Assembly: GCA_034401795.1 (NCBI GenBank)
Contig: CM067367.1
Coordinates: 81,332,079 to 81,396,078, forward strand
Length of the DNA: 64,000 nt
Source of the DNA: Chaetoderma sp. LZ-2023a
Lineage: Eukaryota > Mollusca > Caudofoveata > Chaetodermatida > Chaetodermatidae
Direction of reading: 5' to 3'
Part shown: positions 40,401-51,569 of the stretch, in pieces
Position numbering within the stretch: position 1 is the first letter of the stretch
How the letters are laid out: every line of letters begins with the position of its first letter
The notes under the pieces: generated by a model
Databases searched by the model: none
The model's input: the letters and a program-made list of their open reading frames with translations, nothing else
Told to the model about the DNA's origin: nothing
Translations under genes and position numbers: made by a program

Positions 40401-41040
40401 ATGACGATGGTCTTATGACGCCCGCTGCAAGCATTTCTTTCACTTGGTTTTTAACCACATACTGCTTAGCAAGCGGCAGACGATAGGCTTTCTGCCTTAT
40501 AGGAGGAGAATCTCCTGTTGGTATCGTGCATTTTACCTTGGGTACTAGTCCTAACATATTTGGACGAGCCATATCGAAATTATTGGCAAAGTCACTCAGC
40601 ACTTTGTCAATAACTGCATATCCGGTCGTTTCTTTGCAACTAGCATATACATACTTTGTTTGTTCCCTATGCGGAATCCTAAAAGGGTATACACGACCAA
40701 GCCATACTACATCTTTGGTCCTGTAGTCAATCTTTGCATTTCCCAAGTACAAGGCATCCACTCCAATCAGACATTCATGACGCATACTATTTACCACCAT
40801 ACTGGGAATAGTCTTTGAATTTGATTTGGGTTTCTCCCAAAATGTCTATGGGCGAACCATTTACAGCTACTAACGTTTTAGCTTTCTTTAATGTCCTAGC
40901 ATTTAATATGCTATGCCATATGTCCTTCCTAATCAAGGACATACTAGCACCAGTATCAATTAATGCATCTAATTACGTACCTTGATTCTCTCGACCGTGC
41001 GGTTCGAACTCGAGCTGGATTAGAAATCGCTCAGTCACCA
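37494..41040 (-). pseudogene. pol: pol region of Gypsy element 3
   Basis: Protease near 40.8-41.0 kb. Reverse transcriptase about 39.65-40.55 kb (RFCIDYRKLN, MDLKSGYWQIP, VFVDDIVVYSR). RNase H about 39.25-39.65 kb (YTDASSYAIGAILVQ). Integrase zinc finger about 38.85-39.05 kb (AGHQGLKKT, CTTCQ), core about 38.55-38.8 kb (GVDLIGPL), C-terminal domain about 37.95-38.2 kb. The last part (37494-37814) is an acidic, proline-rich tail with MDTSE repeats, matching the tail of element 1. Ty3/Gypsy by motif order; broken. Confidence 0.9.
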
Positions 41041-42574
41041 GCGATCTCCTCCATCCTCGTTTAACAGACTCCGTCGTCCGCTAACCGCTTCCGCATACGA
41101 ATGGCGATGTCCATCCACTGACAGGGCTCCTCCGCTACCATAAGAAAAACGGCCATACCTGTCAGTGTTTTCCCCGGTTAGAACGAATCCATCTCGGTCC
41201 TCATAGTCATCGTTCATACGTGATCCTTCCAGGTATTCCGCGAACATGGCCGTGGAGTGGTCTCGAGTCCATACACATTTTCACCATTGTTAATCTCGTC
41301 GATCTCCATCAACTCCTCTCGACGATCTATTTGTCGGGGTCGCTTTACCGCTCAACGTTGCAGCAGTGGTGACGACATCGGGCAATTGGCCTGGTAGTGG
41401 CCCTCCTTGTCGCATCTGAAGCATTTTACCGCTGGTCGGTCATTCCGATTCGAGAAGCAGTCTCTGGCTACATGTCCCTCGCGTCCACACGTGAAGCAAG
41501 TCATTGGGGGACGTTGCTGTCGTGGTCGTGGTTTCTAGGTAGCTTGTTGTACGGCTTGCTTACATTCGCTTTTATAATGCCCTACTCGCCCGCAGTTGAA
41601 GCAAGTTATCTGCTTTTTGGCGGCTGCCTTTGGTGTGGCTGCTGGCTTATGAGAAGGCTGTTGCATTTGGCACTGCGGCGCGGCTCGTTGCTTTGGTGTC
41701 GGTGAGTTTATGGTGCTGCTCTGAAGATTCTCTATCACAGCACACAGGTACTCGATCAACTTTGTCTGCTGGTTTATCTGTCGTTTCATGGATCCGATAA
41801 CAGACCACACATCTTTTCCCTCTTCTTCATCAATCATGTTTATCTCCATATTCTCCTCGTTCCCCCTCGGTGATATATTCATCGCTTGCAACAGATCGTT
41901 GCATCCTTCTTCTTCTTCAGTCATTTCCATTGCAAGCAGTCTTCTTTCTGACTATTCGACACCCCCATCCCTTTGTCACTGAGTGCCTTTATGTAGGCGG
42001 ATAACATAATGCGTTTGTTATCCACATTCTCAGTCGGGTATGCTCGGGTTGCCATCTCTTTGTATCTTCTGTTAAAGAATACCATAGTTTCACTACGACG
42101 CTGTTTTACACTCTCTAGGTCATATTTGACCCTTTCATTTTCATTAGCGGATACAAAGTTAAGCGTGATGAATTCGTGTAACTCTTAGAATGTAACCATA
42201 TCCCTTACCTTGCCGACGATGAAGGCATCTACTGCTATGGAAAGCTGTCCGCGGGAGGCTCGTGTCACTATATATACCGGGATCCCATCGAGGTTACCCT
42301 CTGTGGCCTCCCACACTCTTCACGTCTCATCAAGAAACTGCCTCACCTCCTCCGGTATCAAACCGTCGCAAGGCTTGACTTTCTGCGTAAGCTCTCTCAC
42401 TTCCTTCCTAAACATGCTGTTTCTTTCTCTTCTATCGCTCTCTACCATGATGGCGCTAGCCATCGCAGTTCCCATCGTTCTCATAGCCTCGACTGTCTCC
42501 GGTCGTAGCTCCGATCCGTGCTGTGGTTGTGTTACTGGCCTTAATGTCGGATCTCCCCTACGTGCTGTCACCAT
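41041..42574 (-). pseudogene. gag: gag region of Gypsy element 3
   Basis: Corresponds to the gag of element 1: a capsid-like segment (VRELTQKVKPCDGLIPEEV near 42.37 kb), a coiled, glutamine-rich segment (about 41.7-41.9 kb) and three CCHC zinc knuckles between about 41.36 and 41.61 kb (CFNCGRVGHYKSEC, CFTCGREGHVARDC, CFRCDKEGHYQANC). Part of a broken element. Confidence 0.85.
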
Positions 42575-42627
42575 GATTCACTTATTCGTACAGTTCCAAA
42601 TTATGTTATATAGTCCTGAATCACAAT

Positions 42628-42870
42628 CTATTGATAGTACAGTTGTACAATAGCACGTTTAAGATGCGGTTGTTCCTCGCAAGCTATGTCTGTGGTAATC
42701 TTAACTATAATATTCTCGCGATACTCCCTATGTTGTGTGACTTTAGTGTTCTGTGATTGTTTGGCTAACTCAACAAATGCTTTTAGTCGATCCGCTACGT
42801 CCGTTAGAACAGTTATTACAGGTCTATCAGCGGACATTTTACGGCTATCATAGTTTATGATTGTACTCAC
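42628..42870 (-). CDS. Small pre-gag ORF (80 aa) of Gypsy element 3
   Basis: Counterpart of the 71-codon ORF at 5457-5672. It shares the blocks PVITVL, QHREYREN, ITTDI and CEEQP and the identical C-terminal QLYYQ with the stop at the same place. It is located between the primer site and gag. No known domain. Its retention in two copies argues that it is a real gene or gag exon of the family. Confidence 0.6.
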   Translation of the reverse strand: MSTIINYDSRKMSADRPVITVLTDVADRLKAFVELAKQSQNTKVTQHREYRENIIVKITTDIACEEQPHLKRAIVQLYYQ

Positions 42871-42907
42871 AGATCTGGTGATTTCTTGTGATGTGATGAA
42901 GACTCTA

Positions 42908-42928
42908 GATCCTGGCAGACGAAGCCAA
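42908..42928 (-). other. Primer-binding site of Gypsy element 3
   Basis: The minus strand reads TGGCTTCGTCTGCCAGG one base after the LTR end CTTCA. It is similar in form to that of element 1. The tRNA was not identified. Confidence 0.55.
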
Positions 42929-44466
42929 TGAAGATTTTGGATCTCCGGGTGGTTTCTTACTGATGATATTCCTGCTACGTCGATGGCAAGATTATGATGT
43001 TGAAAGGTTGCTGCGACAACCTCTCACCAAAGAAGCAGTAGAAGGATGACCGTCGGCTCGCCTCGTTGCTGGATGAACCGCGACGATATTTATAAGTGAT
43101 GATTGGGCCTATCTGACTTGATGAAGATTCCTCGCTTCGGTGGAGTGTTTCTCTCCACTCTAGAGTCCATACTTTAATGAACAAAAACCAAACTCTTGTC
43201 TTGCTTTTGCAAGATGATAGTTTTAATGATGAAACTAATCTAACTGTACAACTTTGAATAAAAGACTTTGATAAATTCTAACTTCAATATTTCATGTACT
43301 GAAACAGTATCTAAACTAACGTAGCATCGGCGATGGCTACGGAACCCTGGTGTTGGATTGATTGATTCTACAAACGGCAAAGTGCCTTATTTATTCTCTT
43401 CAGCAACCCTGAAGTTCTATACATATTACGATACATAGTTATATACATATCGTAATATTTATTCTTTGTTCTAATGATTCTTCTAGGTAGGTTATAAGCA
43501 CAGCTTGACTGGTCGGGAGAATCAGTCCGCCAATCAACGTCTGCTTTTTCCCTCCTAGAAGCTTCTATCTCGTAACAGTTGGTCGTCCTGACCAATCCCT
43601 GATCATTTACATTTCGATTCTTACTCTGAAACTTGTTCTTTCTATTTCTCTGCCACAGAGTTTTATCGACGTTCATTGATCATGACGTCATTCTTACCAA
43701 TCAAACTCTGGACTTCTCTTCTATGGAGCTACTGCTGCACATAGGCACAGCGGTGTTGGCTGGTTCTGATTTGATGCGATCTGTCAGCTAAACAACAAAA
43801 TCATGGAATGTGTTTTTGTAGCATGCCATTGTATGATTGCCATATAGTTGATATACAAATTTCGATTGTGATATTAATTCCTACAGGACGCTACAATGTC
43901 TATGTCCTGTCCATTGCCTATCGCGAATAAGCATGTAGGAAACTAGAGTTAATAGGTACATGAGCTGTATGAGCTCATTGCCAGCTGGTGTTGTTCTATT
44001 CTCGTATGAGAATCCGAATGCCTATCGTCATCAACTATAGTCAGTCTGTCACGTACGATTCCATCGATTCTTATCCATTGATTATTTCCTAAACTACTGA
44101 TCAAAACGACTGCTGAATAGTTTAAAAGTGTGTGCCGACGGAACAGCAACAACTTTTATCTCAACTATTTCCAGATACACATCAACTCAGTACCGGAGGT
44201 CCTATTCTATTCAATTCGATTCTTTAACTTTGATGATGAATATATCCATCCAACAATCCTCATCAGTTTCGCCAAAACTGAAACTGTACATCATCAGCTG
44301 ATGTCAATCCGTGCTGTATAATACTTAACTAAATAATAATGCCTATAGTAACTCGGTCCATTAGCTCACCTGGTATTTTCAAATAGAATTTCATGTTAGG
44401 AGTTACTCGTAAATATAAGATATCCAGGGGGGTCATGACTTCCCACAAGACAATCCCATATCTACA
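42929..44466 (-). repeat. 5' LTR of Gypsy element 3
   Basis: Direct repeat of 34492-36020 with small differences only. It abuts the primer-binding site on its low side. It contains a TGACGTCA palindrome (about 43684), as do the other LTRs of the family. Confidence 0.93.
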
Positions 44467-44991
44467 ATATGTCTATGCGATTAACATATCTAGTTTATGA
44501 ATTTGTTTCACGCAATTGCTCACACATCAGAAGATAATATCCCACGTTCAAGTACTGATCCTTGCATCAACATATACACATGGTGGTTGTATGCACGCCT
44601 GTAGACGAGGATGTCAACAAGAGGTGTATATAACATCGGTGATAATATGGCTGCGTGTAAGAAAAATTGGTGTCTTAAATACGACCCTTTTAGTTGATGA
44701 GCATGATAAATCATAAGATGACTAGGATCTTGTCTTAGTGAGAAGGAATTTTTCTTTGGCTTGGTAAGATATAAGTGCAGATTGGCGAATGGATGAGCAT
44801 CCAGATGGCTGAATGACGAAGAGAGGAATATATGCACTTTACATATCTTTAAGAAATTGTATACACGCTCTTAAAATGGTGATACGCGTGTCTGCTGACG
44901 TGTTTCAATAATTTTAGGATGAATTCAGTTCAGGGAGACAAAACGCATTCCATTTTGTCAATATACCTTTCCAGTGTATCTATCCATCACA
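44467..44991. other. No recognisable gene
   Basis: About 500 bp. Overlapping frames on both strands (44516-44837) lack motifs and are probably chance. Confidence 0.45.
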
Positions 44992-45355
44992 TGGCGTCAT
45001 AATGAACTACGTGGCCTGTAGGATAACGTCATAATCAATGACGGCGTGTATGACGTAGATACGTAGACAAGTACGTCGAGAACGCATAATTGGTGACGGA
45101 CTACGCGTTGTTGTGCGAATTGTATGGCGTTACTATTTACTACAGATGCTGTTGAATATTTTGAAACTAATTTGACTGTGCGCGGTTGCAGCAGTCAGCA
45201 ACAGCGCATAGTGAAATTAGTTTCAAAATAGTCAACAGATTAGCTGTATAGTTTTCTGAAAATTGATAGTCATGGAATTCAGAGATCGGTTGAGCGAGGT
45301 GTGCATGGAGCTTAATTAGAGATGGGCCGGGTGTAGCTAACACGAGAAAGGTCCA
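44992..45355. repeat. Palindromic repeat, family A (copy 3) with full F1 hairpin
   Basis: Starts ATGGCGTCATAATGAACTAC, followed by further GACGT words. The best F1 hairpin of the window is at 45149-45238: left arm CTGTTGAATATTTTGAAACT, AATTTGACTGTGCGC, GGTTGC; right arm GCAACAGCGC to GTTTCAAAATAGTCAACAG. The arms are about 41 bp with four or so mismatches and an 8-base loop. The conserved right flank CTGTATAGTTTTCTGAAAAT follows. Matches copy 1 to about 45355. Confidence 0.75.
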
Positions 45356-46009
45356 TTCGCTTTTAGCTCATTGTGATTACTTGAGAGTTCCTGGTAACAT
45401 TGAGTTCAGGTTGTTGGGTTGGGAAAGCCGAGTGGTGGTTTGAATCACAATCTCAGTTTGCTTTGGTAATACGATAGCTTGTAAATGCCAGAATTGCTTT
45501 ATAAACTCATTCTCATCCTAAGAGCATGCTACTTTGGTGTGATCTCGTTTTTTTACATTGCGTGTCTTAATAACCAGGATAATTTATCAGGCATTGTCGC
45601 AATGGTTTGGCTCATGTCGAAATTGAACTGGCTTAGGTTAGTGCAGTGGAGGAGAAATACTGAGTCGTGTCCGTTTAGTCCAGTAGAAATTGACATGTAC
45701 CCGGACACTTTAGCTAACAGTCCAATTTTTGTTTTAATTACATCAGCATGACCTAAAATAGCTGCCAGAAGAATTCTAAAAAATTCGCACTTGGGAAAAT
45801 ACGTGTTTAGGGCAAATTAAAAATGGCGCCAAAATGCGGGTTACAATTCAGAGAATATGTCATTTAGATAGACCTGCCAATTCTCGACAGGCTTACCAAA
45901 GAAAATAAACTGTGTGGTAAATACAAACTAAGCAACTTTTATGTTTAAATCTCTCAAAAACCTCTCAATACACTTATGAAATACAATGAAACCATACATA
46001 ACGGATGAT
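45356..46009. other. No supported gene; one short hydrophobic frame
   Basis: A plus-strand frame of 88 codons at 45485-45751 starts with a hydrophobic stretch (LLYKLILILRACYFGVISFF). It has no recognised relatives and opposes the nearby gene remnant. Probably chance. Confidence 0.3.
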
Positions 46010-49000
46010 TCATACTTCATCATGGTTTGAGCTGTTTTGGCAGTGATCTTCGCATTTACAGTGAATGCTACAGGCAATGCCTTTCTGGGAGCAGCTACAT
46101 AATACACCTAAACGTGTACTGCTAATACACGGACATCGTATATCTATAAGTAGCGCCGGTGGTGCTGGCGCCATGCTGGTGATGATTGAGGACACTGCTC
46201 CATCTTCTACTTTATATCCATATTCTTCCGTCTTCAACACAGTTTTTTGGTGGCGCTATGTACTGACTTGGTGATGTACACGAAGGCTATGGAAATACGC
46301 TGCTCTGCAGATGGGTGGTATACGCTCAACCGGTACATGCTTAGAACAAATGGCATTCAGGTTTTTGAGATTGTCTAACCCCTGACTTTGCGACCCTCCA
46401 CTGTACAAAGTGTTAATGAATTTTTCTCCAATTAAATGTACATCTTCCTTTGATGCGGAGACGTCACCAAATATGACTACATCCCCTCGCAACTTCGGTG
46501 AAGACTGAGAGCTTTTTAAGTTGCTTTACCTTGCGCATGCTATACACAGCTGATGTAGTATCACAACCAGACATACTGTGGGCAAATGGCAGACACATGC
46601 ACAGCTCTCTACCTAAAATATCTTTAGCCACTGTAATGCATATTTTTTGTTGCCTAGTTTGTAGGAAGATATTTGAAGACATGCTTGCATGATAGAGTAG
46701 CAGAATCAAAATATCAGTATCATCGGCAATAACTACCGTGGGTCGCTCTGGTTGTGACAGTTCTAATGCCCTTCTTACGATCACAACATCAGCATCACCT
46801 TCATCTCCAGCATGCTCTACCTCAACATCTGCATTTGGTAAATATTCTGCCAACACATTTATGGTGCTCTGCTGATTGTGTGTGTTTGACAAAAATCCAG
46901 CCTTGTTTCCTGGAACAGGTGTGTTGTTTTGAATCGCCACATCAGGGAAATATGGTTGATTAACTCGCCGGCTCTTCTGTTCTTGGTCCTTTGTTGTCGG
47001 TGCATTATGGCTATCAAGGATTACGCATATCGGCAATCCAACTACTCTTCAATGTATAACCGCAGACACAAATGAGCTACATACAGTTTCCATCGTCCCG
47101 ATCGTTGGCCACCCTATCTGATGTAAAAGTGCGCAACCATAAAAAAAACCTCTTGCTGCTGGCTCTGGGATCAGTTGCTGTCCATGCCAACTATGTACTT
47201 TGCCAGTTGTGACTTTTGGGATTTCCTCATAGTACTATCATCGTGGAAAAGGGCTGGACATACTGTGGCAAGTTCATATTCAAATATACTTTTATTTAGA
47301 CGGCTGGAATCATAGGCGGTAGACATTAAGCGATGGTAGAGTTCTTGAGAAGACATATGAACGTCTTCGCTTCCGACTTTGACCACCTTTCGCATGACAG
47401 CAAAAGTCACAGCTTGGTCTGTTCTCTTTAGGATAATATCACGAAACTTTCTTTCATTTCACTTCTCGTGAATTTTCTGGCCAATGTTAATTGCATCATC
47501 AACAGTAACACGATGATCTGCAATTAATCCTGTAGCAATGTTTCTTAGCTGATGCTCATTAACCTTGAAAGGATTGTGTTCCATAAGAAACAATTTAAGC
47601 TTCCTCACGTCTTCTAGATCGCGTTTCATCTTTGCTGAGTGAATTTCCCTATGCTGTTCTGACCATGTTCCCGTGAATGTGTCAGTCAACGATCGCAGAG
47701 CATGTGTGTACAGTGCTATAATATGTTCTGTGAGGAGCCCTTTTGTTCTAGCAGAATCCTTGTGTGTTATGTTGATCAATCCTCCTTGAGTTTTTCCAGC
47801 TCTCATACGCCACTGCTCAATGGTCATATCCGACCATGTACCACTCCAATACACTTTATCATTTCTACGGACAGTAAAGTATCCTTCGTGCATGGGCCAT
47901 TCAAGGCAGGCGCATAGTTCAAGAGAATCTTGAAGATAAAGGCGAAAACATTTCGTGTAAGTGTTATGCCCAGTGGCAGCAACGAATGGCAACATTAGAT
48001 ATGTAGCTTTCAGATGGGGTCGCCAGTCAACAGTACGTTCAGGTCTGATGAACAACCTTTCAATTGCTACACAGTCCATGAATAAAGACCATAATTTGCC
48101 TGTTCTGGACTTTTATATATTCTTCCTCAAATCACAAACTTGCTTACATAGATTTTGCAAATGTTCACTGTTACAAACATCATCTGGTGAGATATCATGT
48201 GACATGAGTTCGTTACATAGATTGTGTTGCTGTGACCACACGTCATCTGTTGCCATATGGTGTTGAGTTTCATGTGTTGTGGCAATTTCGTCTTCGGTTG
48301 GCTGTTCATTTGATGAGCTATAACTATCATTATAAACGTCGCTGTCTTCATCTTGCAACTCGGAGAGTACAGATTCATCATATGTGTTACATGAGATGTT
48401 GTCAGCTGTACCGTTGTTATCCATCATCTTGTGGTTCAATTAACAGCAGATGCAATGCAGCATCTGTCATGAGACAGACTCAGTGTCTTTGTGTAGGCTT
48501 TTCCTTCCATCAATTTGGGGAGAGAGTTCCTAGCGTAGACAGTTGCCCACAGATCATCTAGCCCACTCCCCTCCATGATCTTACAGCCGGCGCCAAGAAA
48601 AGACATTAGTTGGTGGAAACCACCCAGAGGTATGTATATATTCGCAAACTGGATAGAGTTGTCTTGCTTAATTGTGTAGCTTTTCAAGTACAACGGTTGG
48701 TCAAATGTTATGGTAGCACAACACATCCCTGCTTTTCTGGCTTGTGAATGCACAAACATCATAGTACTATAAATAGCTTAATTTGTTCTTGGATTCAAAG
48801 GAACCATGGGGTTGTACACTATTGCAGTACTGTGGAAATTGCCAACTGTAGCTACTTCAGGCATACAGCCCTGCCAGTTTGGTGGGTGCGCTGTGAGAAT
48901 GCTAGAGTACAGCCACAGTGTGTCTAATCTGCTATACGTATCAATAGATAAGCTGATAGGCTTAACTTCTTTGATCTTCACATCCGACATTAGTGATTTA

Positions 49001-50200
49001 GTCGGACATTGGTATGGTAGAATAAGAGCACCAACATCCCCGGCTTGTTTGATTTCATCAGCAGTTAAATTTCTTCGACATATTGCTTTTACAGGATCTG
49101 CTCTGCATTCAGTCACTGTTTGACATGCAATAATCCCCATCACATGAGTTGTATCATGACCAGAAATGGTATCGTCGTTGTAATCAAAGTTGTCAGCAAC
49201 CCATTGGCAGAACCCACCCCCTTTTCTTCTCTCTATGCGCCCAGGGCAGAGTTCTTGAACAGATGCGCTTCCGACTGCAGCGCTCTGGAAAGCAATGACT
49301 TGGTCATAGGATGCGCTTAGTCCGAGCGACGAAAGTACATCAATGATCACGCGGGACCTGGTGGTAGATTGGTGAATAAACAAACCAATGGATAAAAGTA
49401 GTGGTGATATAAACGACTGCTTCCCAGCTGCCTGCATAATAACATGACATACAAACACCAGGATCAGTTTCATTTTTAGATTAACGGATTCGCTGCGAGG
49501 TTCAGGATATATACATGAAATTAGTTCTTTTAGGGTATCTGGTACCTCACGCTCAAGCTTTTCCAAGTCTAAGCTCGACGACTCTGGATACATCTGTATT
49601 TTGATGTATATCCGTGATACTTTGATTAACCAAGGACCCGACCAGTCTGAATAGTCGTATATTCTCATCTTGGTCATTACTTGTTGGTGCTGCATCATAT
49701 GAATCATGTATGATAGATGAGGCGCATACGTTAGTGTAACTACGTTTGTACGGCTTCGACCTGAGCTATTGTCACGTCTTTCCCAAAATGATCAACACGA
49801 CGGCGTTGGATGTGCTTTATGCTGTATCCGTAGACACAAGTCGGCAAGTAACTGATTAACTGTAAACGACGATCTTGTAATGCAAACTGTTGCTGTTGCT
49901 GTCCTGGCTTTGTCAGCCAAGCACACAGATGTGTGAATGCTGCATCATTTATGTCATCAAAATCCCGTTTATTAGACATTGAAAGACCACATGAGCTCTT
50001 GCTTTTACAAGATATGAACGGTGCATGCACTGTCGATGGTATGTTGCCTCTACCGGACAGAGATCACCAGCAAACAGTATCCTGGCCTTTAAATCGTCTG
50101 CTATTTGGTCATGCCTTTTCTCGCAAGTTTTCAGCAAGCTTTCTTGGATTATGCTGTGTTTATCTTTCCGATAAATACTATGCTGCTGATTGGAGAATGC
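46010..50200 (-). pseudogene. Decayed gene of unknown function with FEN1-like core and CXC tail
   Basis: I recognise this as a family of large, unnamed proteins in many cnidarian, mollusc and arthropod genomes, repeated like a transposon gene. From right to left: RHDQIADDLKARI...EATYHRQC (50.0-50.15 kb); WVADNFDYNDDTISGHDTTH (about 49.15 kb); TFDQPLYLK and GGFHQLMSFLG (48.6-48.7 kb); an acidic linker; IERLFIRPERTVDWRPHL with GHNTYTKC (about 48.0 kb); GCALLHQIGW (about 47.13 kb); a PIN/FEN1-like core (46.46-47.04 kb); YSGGSQSQGLDNLKNL and FHSLRVHHQV (46.26-46.4 kb); a cysteine-rich tail (CSCSQKGIACSIHCKCEDHC, about 46.05 kb). In-frame stops lie at 48778-48780, 48113-48115, 47459-47461 and 47049-47051, with frame changes near 50.02, 49.74, 48.44, 47.17, 46.49 and 46.25 kb. 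Introns cannot be excluded for some changes, but the stops inside conserved blocks show it is dead. Confidence 0.75.
46493..47140 (-). other. PIN/FEN1-like nuclease core within the decayed gene
   Basis: From ILDSHNAPTTKDQEQKSRR (Asp at 47013-47015) the acidic residues follow at +73 and +75 (GDADVV), +98 and +100 (ADDTDILIL) and +151 (SGCDTTS). Human FEN1 has Asp86, Glu158, Glu160, Asp179, Asp181 and Asp233, i.e. +72, +74, +93, +95 and +147. The first FEN1 aspartate (Asp34) should match the residue before GCALLH, where this copy has Tyr (codon TAT), plausibly from Asp. FEN1 also has FDGKPP followed by RSERR where this protein has LDSHNAP followed by KSRR. The fold assignment is inference from motif and spacing. 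Confidence 0.6.
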
Positions 50201-50280
50201 CGTTCAGGGTGACGCTGAGCAGCATCAAAATCAAGTTCATTAGTGCAAATTTAGCAATGTGTATGATAAGCATATGGGGT

Positions 50281-51040
50281 ACATTCTGATCGCATTGTGG
50301 GCGTGGATGCTCGTAATTTGTCATTGTCTCTGTCTACAGTTGTTTGGGCCTTTGCGATATTTCTGGATAATGTGTAGTCCTTATAGCAGTTATCGTGTAC
50401 ACAAAATTTATTTATTTATTTATTGATACGGTATTCCGTGTTCATTCGACAAAGATAATTTGAAACGAATATCATCTCCACGCCTTTCTGACGCATCAGT
50501 CAATGTTGAAAGTCCTCCAGGACCAACTTTTCTACACCTGCAATCATTTGATTGTTTTCCAGTCAAAAGCTCCCATACGTGCCATAATAAAGCGATGGGA
50601 AATTTTTAATGTCTTCTCGAGAACAACTGGACCTATTTCAAGTGTATTTGACAGGAAGCATTCTTAGGGCACACAGATCCGTGTTTGTTCAAACAAAGCC
50701 GATCAGTCAATTTGGCCGATTTCTATGAACGTCTAAAAATCTTCTCCGAAACTGGGGGTTGGGGTGGGGTGTGTGTTGAGTTTTCAAACTCATGAAATAT
50801 CAGATCGGGGATGACCTATTTTTCGCGAACACGACTTCCCCAGAACAGCTGTACAGGTCTGAACAAAATTTTGGAGATAATATTAGGGACCAAAGACCGT
50901 TTTTTTCCATTCATCTTTTAAAATAATTTGACAATATTTAATATTACATCAGAATTTTAACAATGGTTAACCATCCATTATTGCTTTATTATTTAACCCT
51001 TACAGAACAAAACAAACCTAATTCTTCTTGAAGTATGCAA
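50281..51040. repeat. Degenerate dispersed repeat (TCTTCTCGAGAAC type)
   Basis: 50600-50730 matches 52320-52450: AATGTCTTCTCGAGAAC, then ATTTGACAGGAAGCATTC, TAGGGCA and AAGCCGATCAG, then AATTTGGCC. This wording (effects on 'GAAC', 'TAGGGCA', 'AATTTGGCC') also recurs more weakly at 51770-51870. The remainder has no gene. Confidence 0.5.
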
Positions 51041-51044
51041 TATT

Positions 51045-51137
51045 CTGTTGAATATTTTGAAAACAATTTCACTGGGAGCTTTTGCTCCCTATGACACCAA
51101 TAGGTTCCAGTCGAAAATAGTTTCAAAATAATCAAGA
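51045..51137. repeat. F1 hairpin (copy 4)
   Basis: Left arm CTGTTGAATATTTTGAAAAC, then AATTTCACTGGGAGC; right arm CCAGTCGAAAATAG, then TTTCAAAATAATCAAGAG. The following CTGTATAGTATTCTTGAAGT matches the right flank of the family A copies. Confidence 0.7.
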
Positions 51138-51569
51138 GTATTCCTGTATAGTATTCTTGAAGTTAACACACTGCCATTTCAATAGTTAAAGTGTTAATGG
51201 GCATAGTACTTTTCATTACCCATTCGTTATCTGTGACTTAAAAATTCATGCCCGAACATGCCAAATCAAATCTTCCCAAATTAGTGAGACCAAATTAAAA
51301 TCCTACTGTCGTCTATGAACAGTAATTAACTGATGTACGGCCAGGTGAGTATTCAGAGATGAATTCTGTGACATTTTATGACTATCCATGAAAACATATG
51401 ATGCAATTACAGTTTTGAAATGGCTCAAAATCTGTCTCTCAGATTTCAAAACTCCTGCTTCTAGGGGCATTGCTGGATCCTGGGCCTGATAGGTGGTGAG
51501 CAATAATGTAAATCTAACCACTTGACATGCCTGGTGGAAAACAGGACTGGTCAAGAAACTGGTCATGTA

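Larger units (their letters stand above)
34492..44466 (-). mobile_element. Gypsy element 3: env-bearing Ty3/Gypsy element, relatively young
   Basis: A minus-strand element of just under 10 kb with two LTRs of about 1.53 kb. Right to left: 5' LTR, primer site, small pre-gag ORF, gag with three zinc knuckles, pol, pol tail, env-like ORF, 3' LTR. It is related to element 1 along its length. The LTRs differ by only a few percent in the stretches I compared, so it is younger than element 2. Flanks (CGTAT before, ATATG after) do not give an exact target duplication. Structurally complete but broken, with roughly ten breaks. Confidence 0.92.

Noticed and set aside
38078-40726. Plus-strand frames across Gypsy element 3
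   Set aside because: Antisense shadows of the minus-strand pol.
45485-45751. Small membrane protein gene
   Set aside because: Single short frame with a hydrophobic stretch, without relatives, promoter evidence or conserved context.
48113-48780. Stop codon recoding in the FEN1-like gene
   Set aside because: The stops are of more than one kind (TAA and TGA) and come with frame changes, so decay is the simpler explanation.
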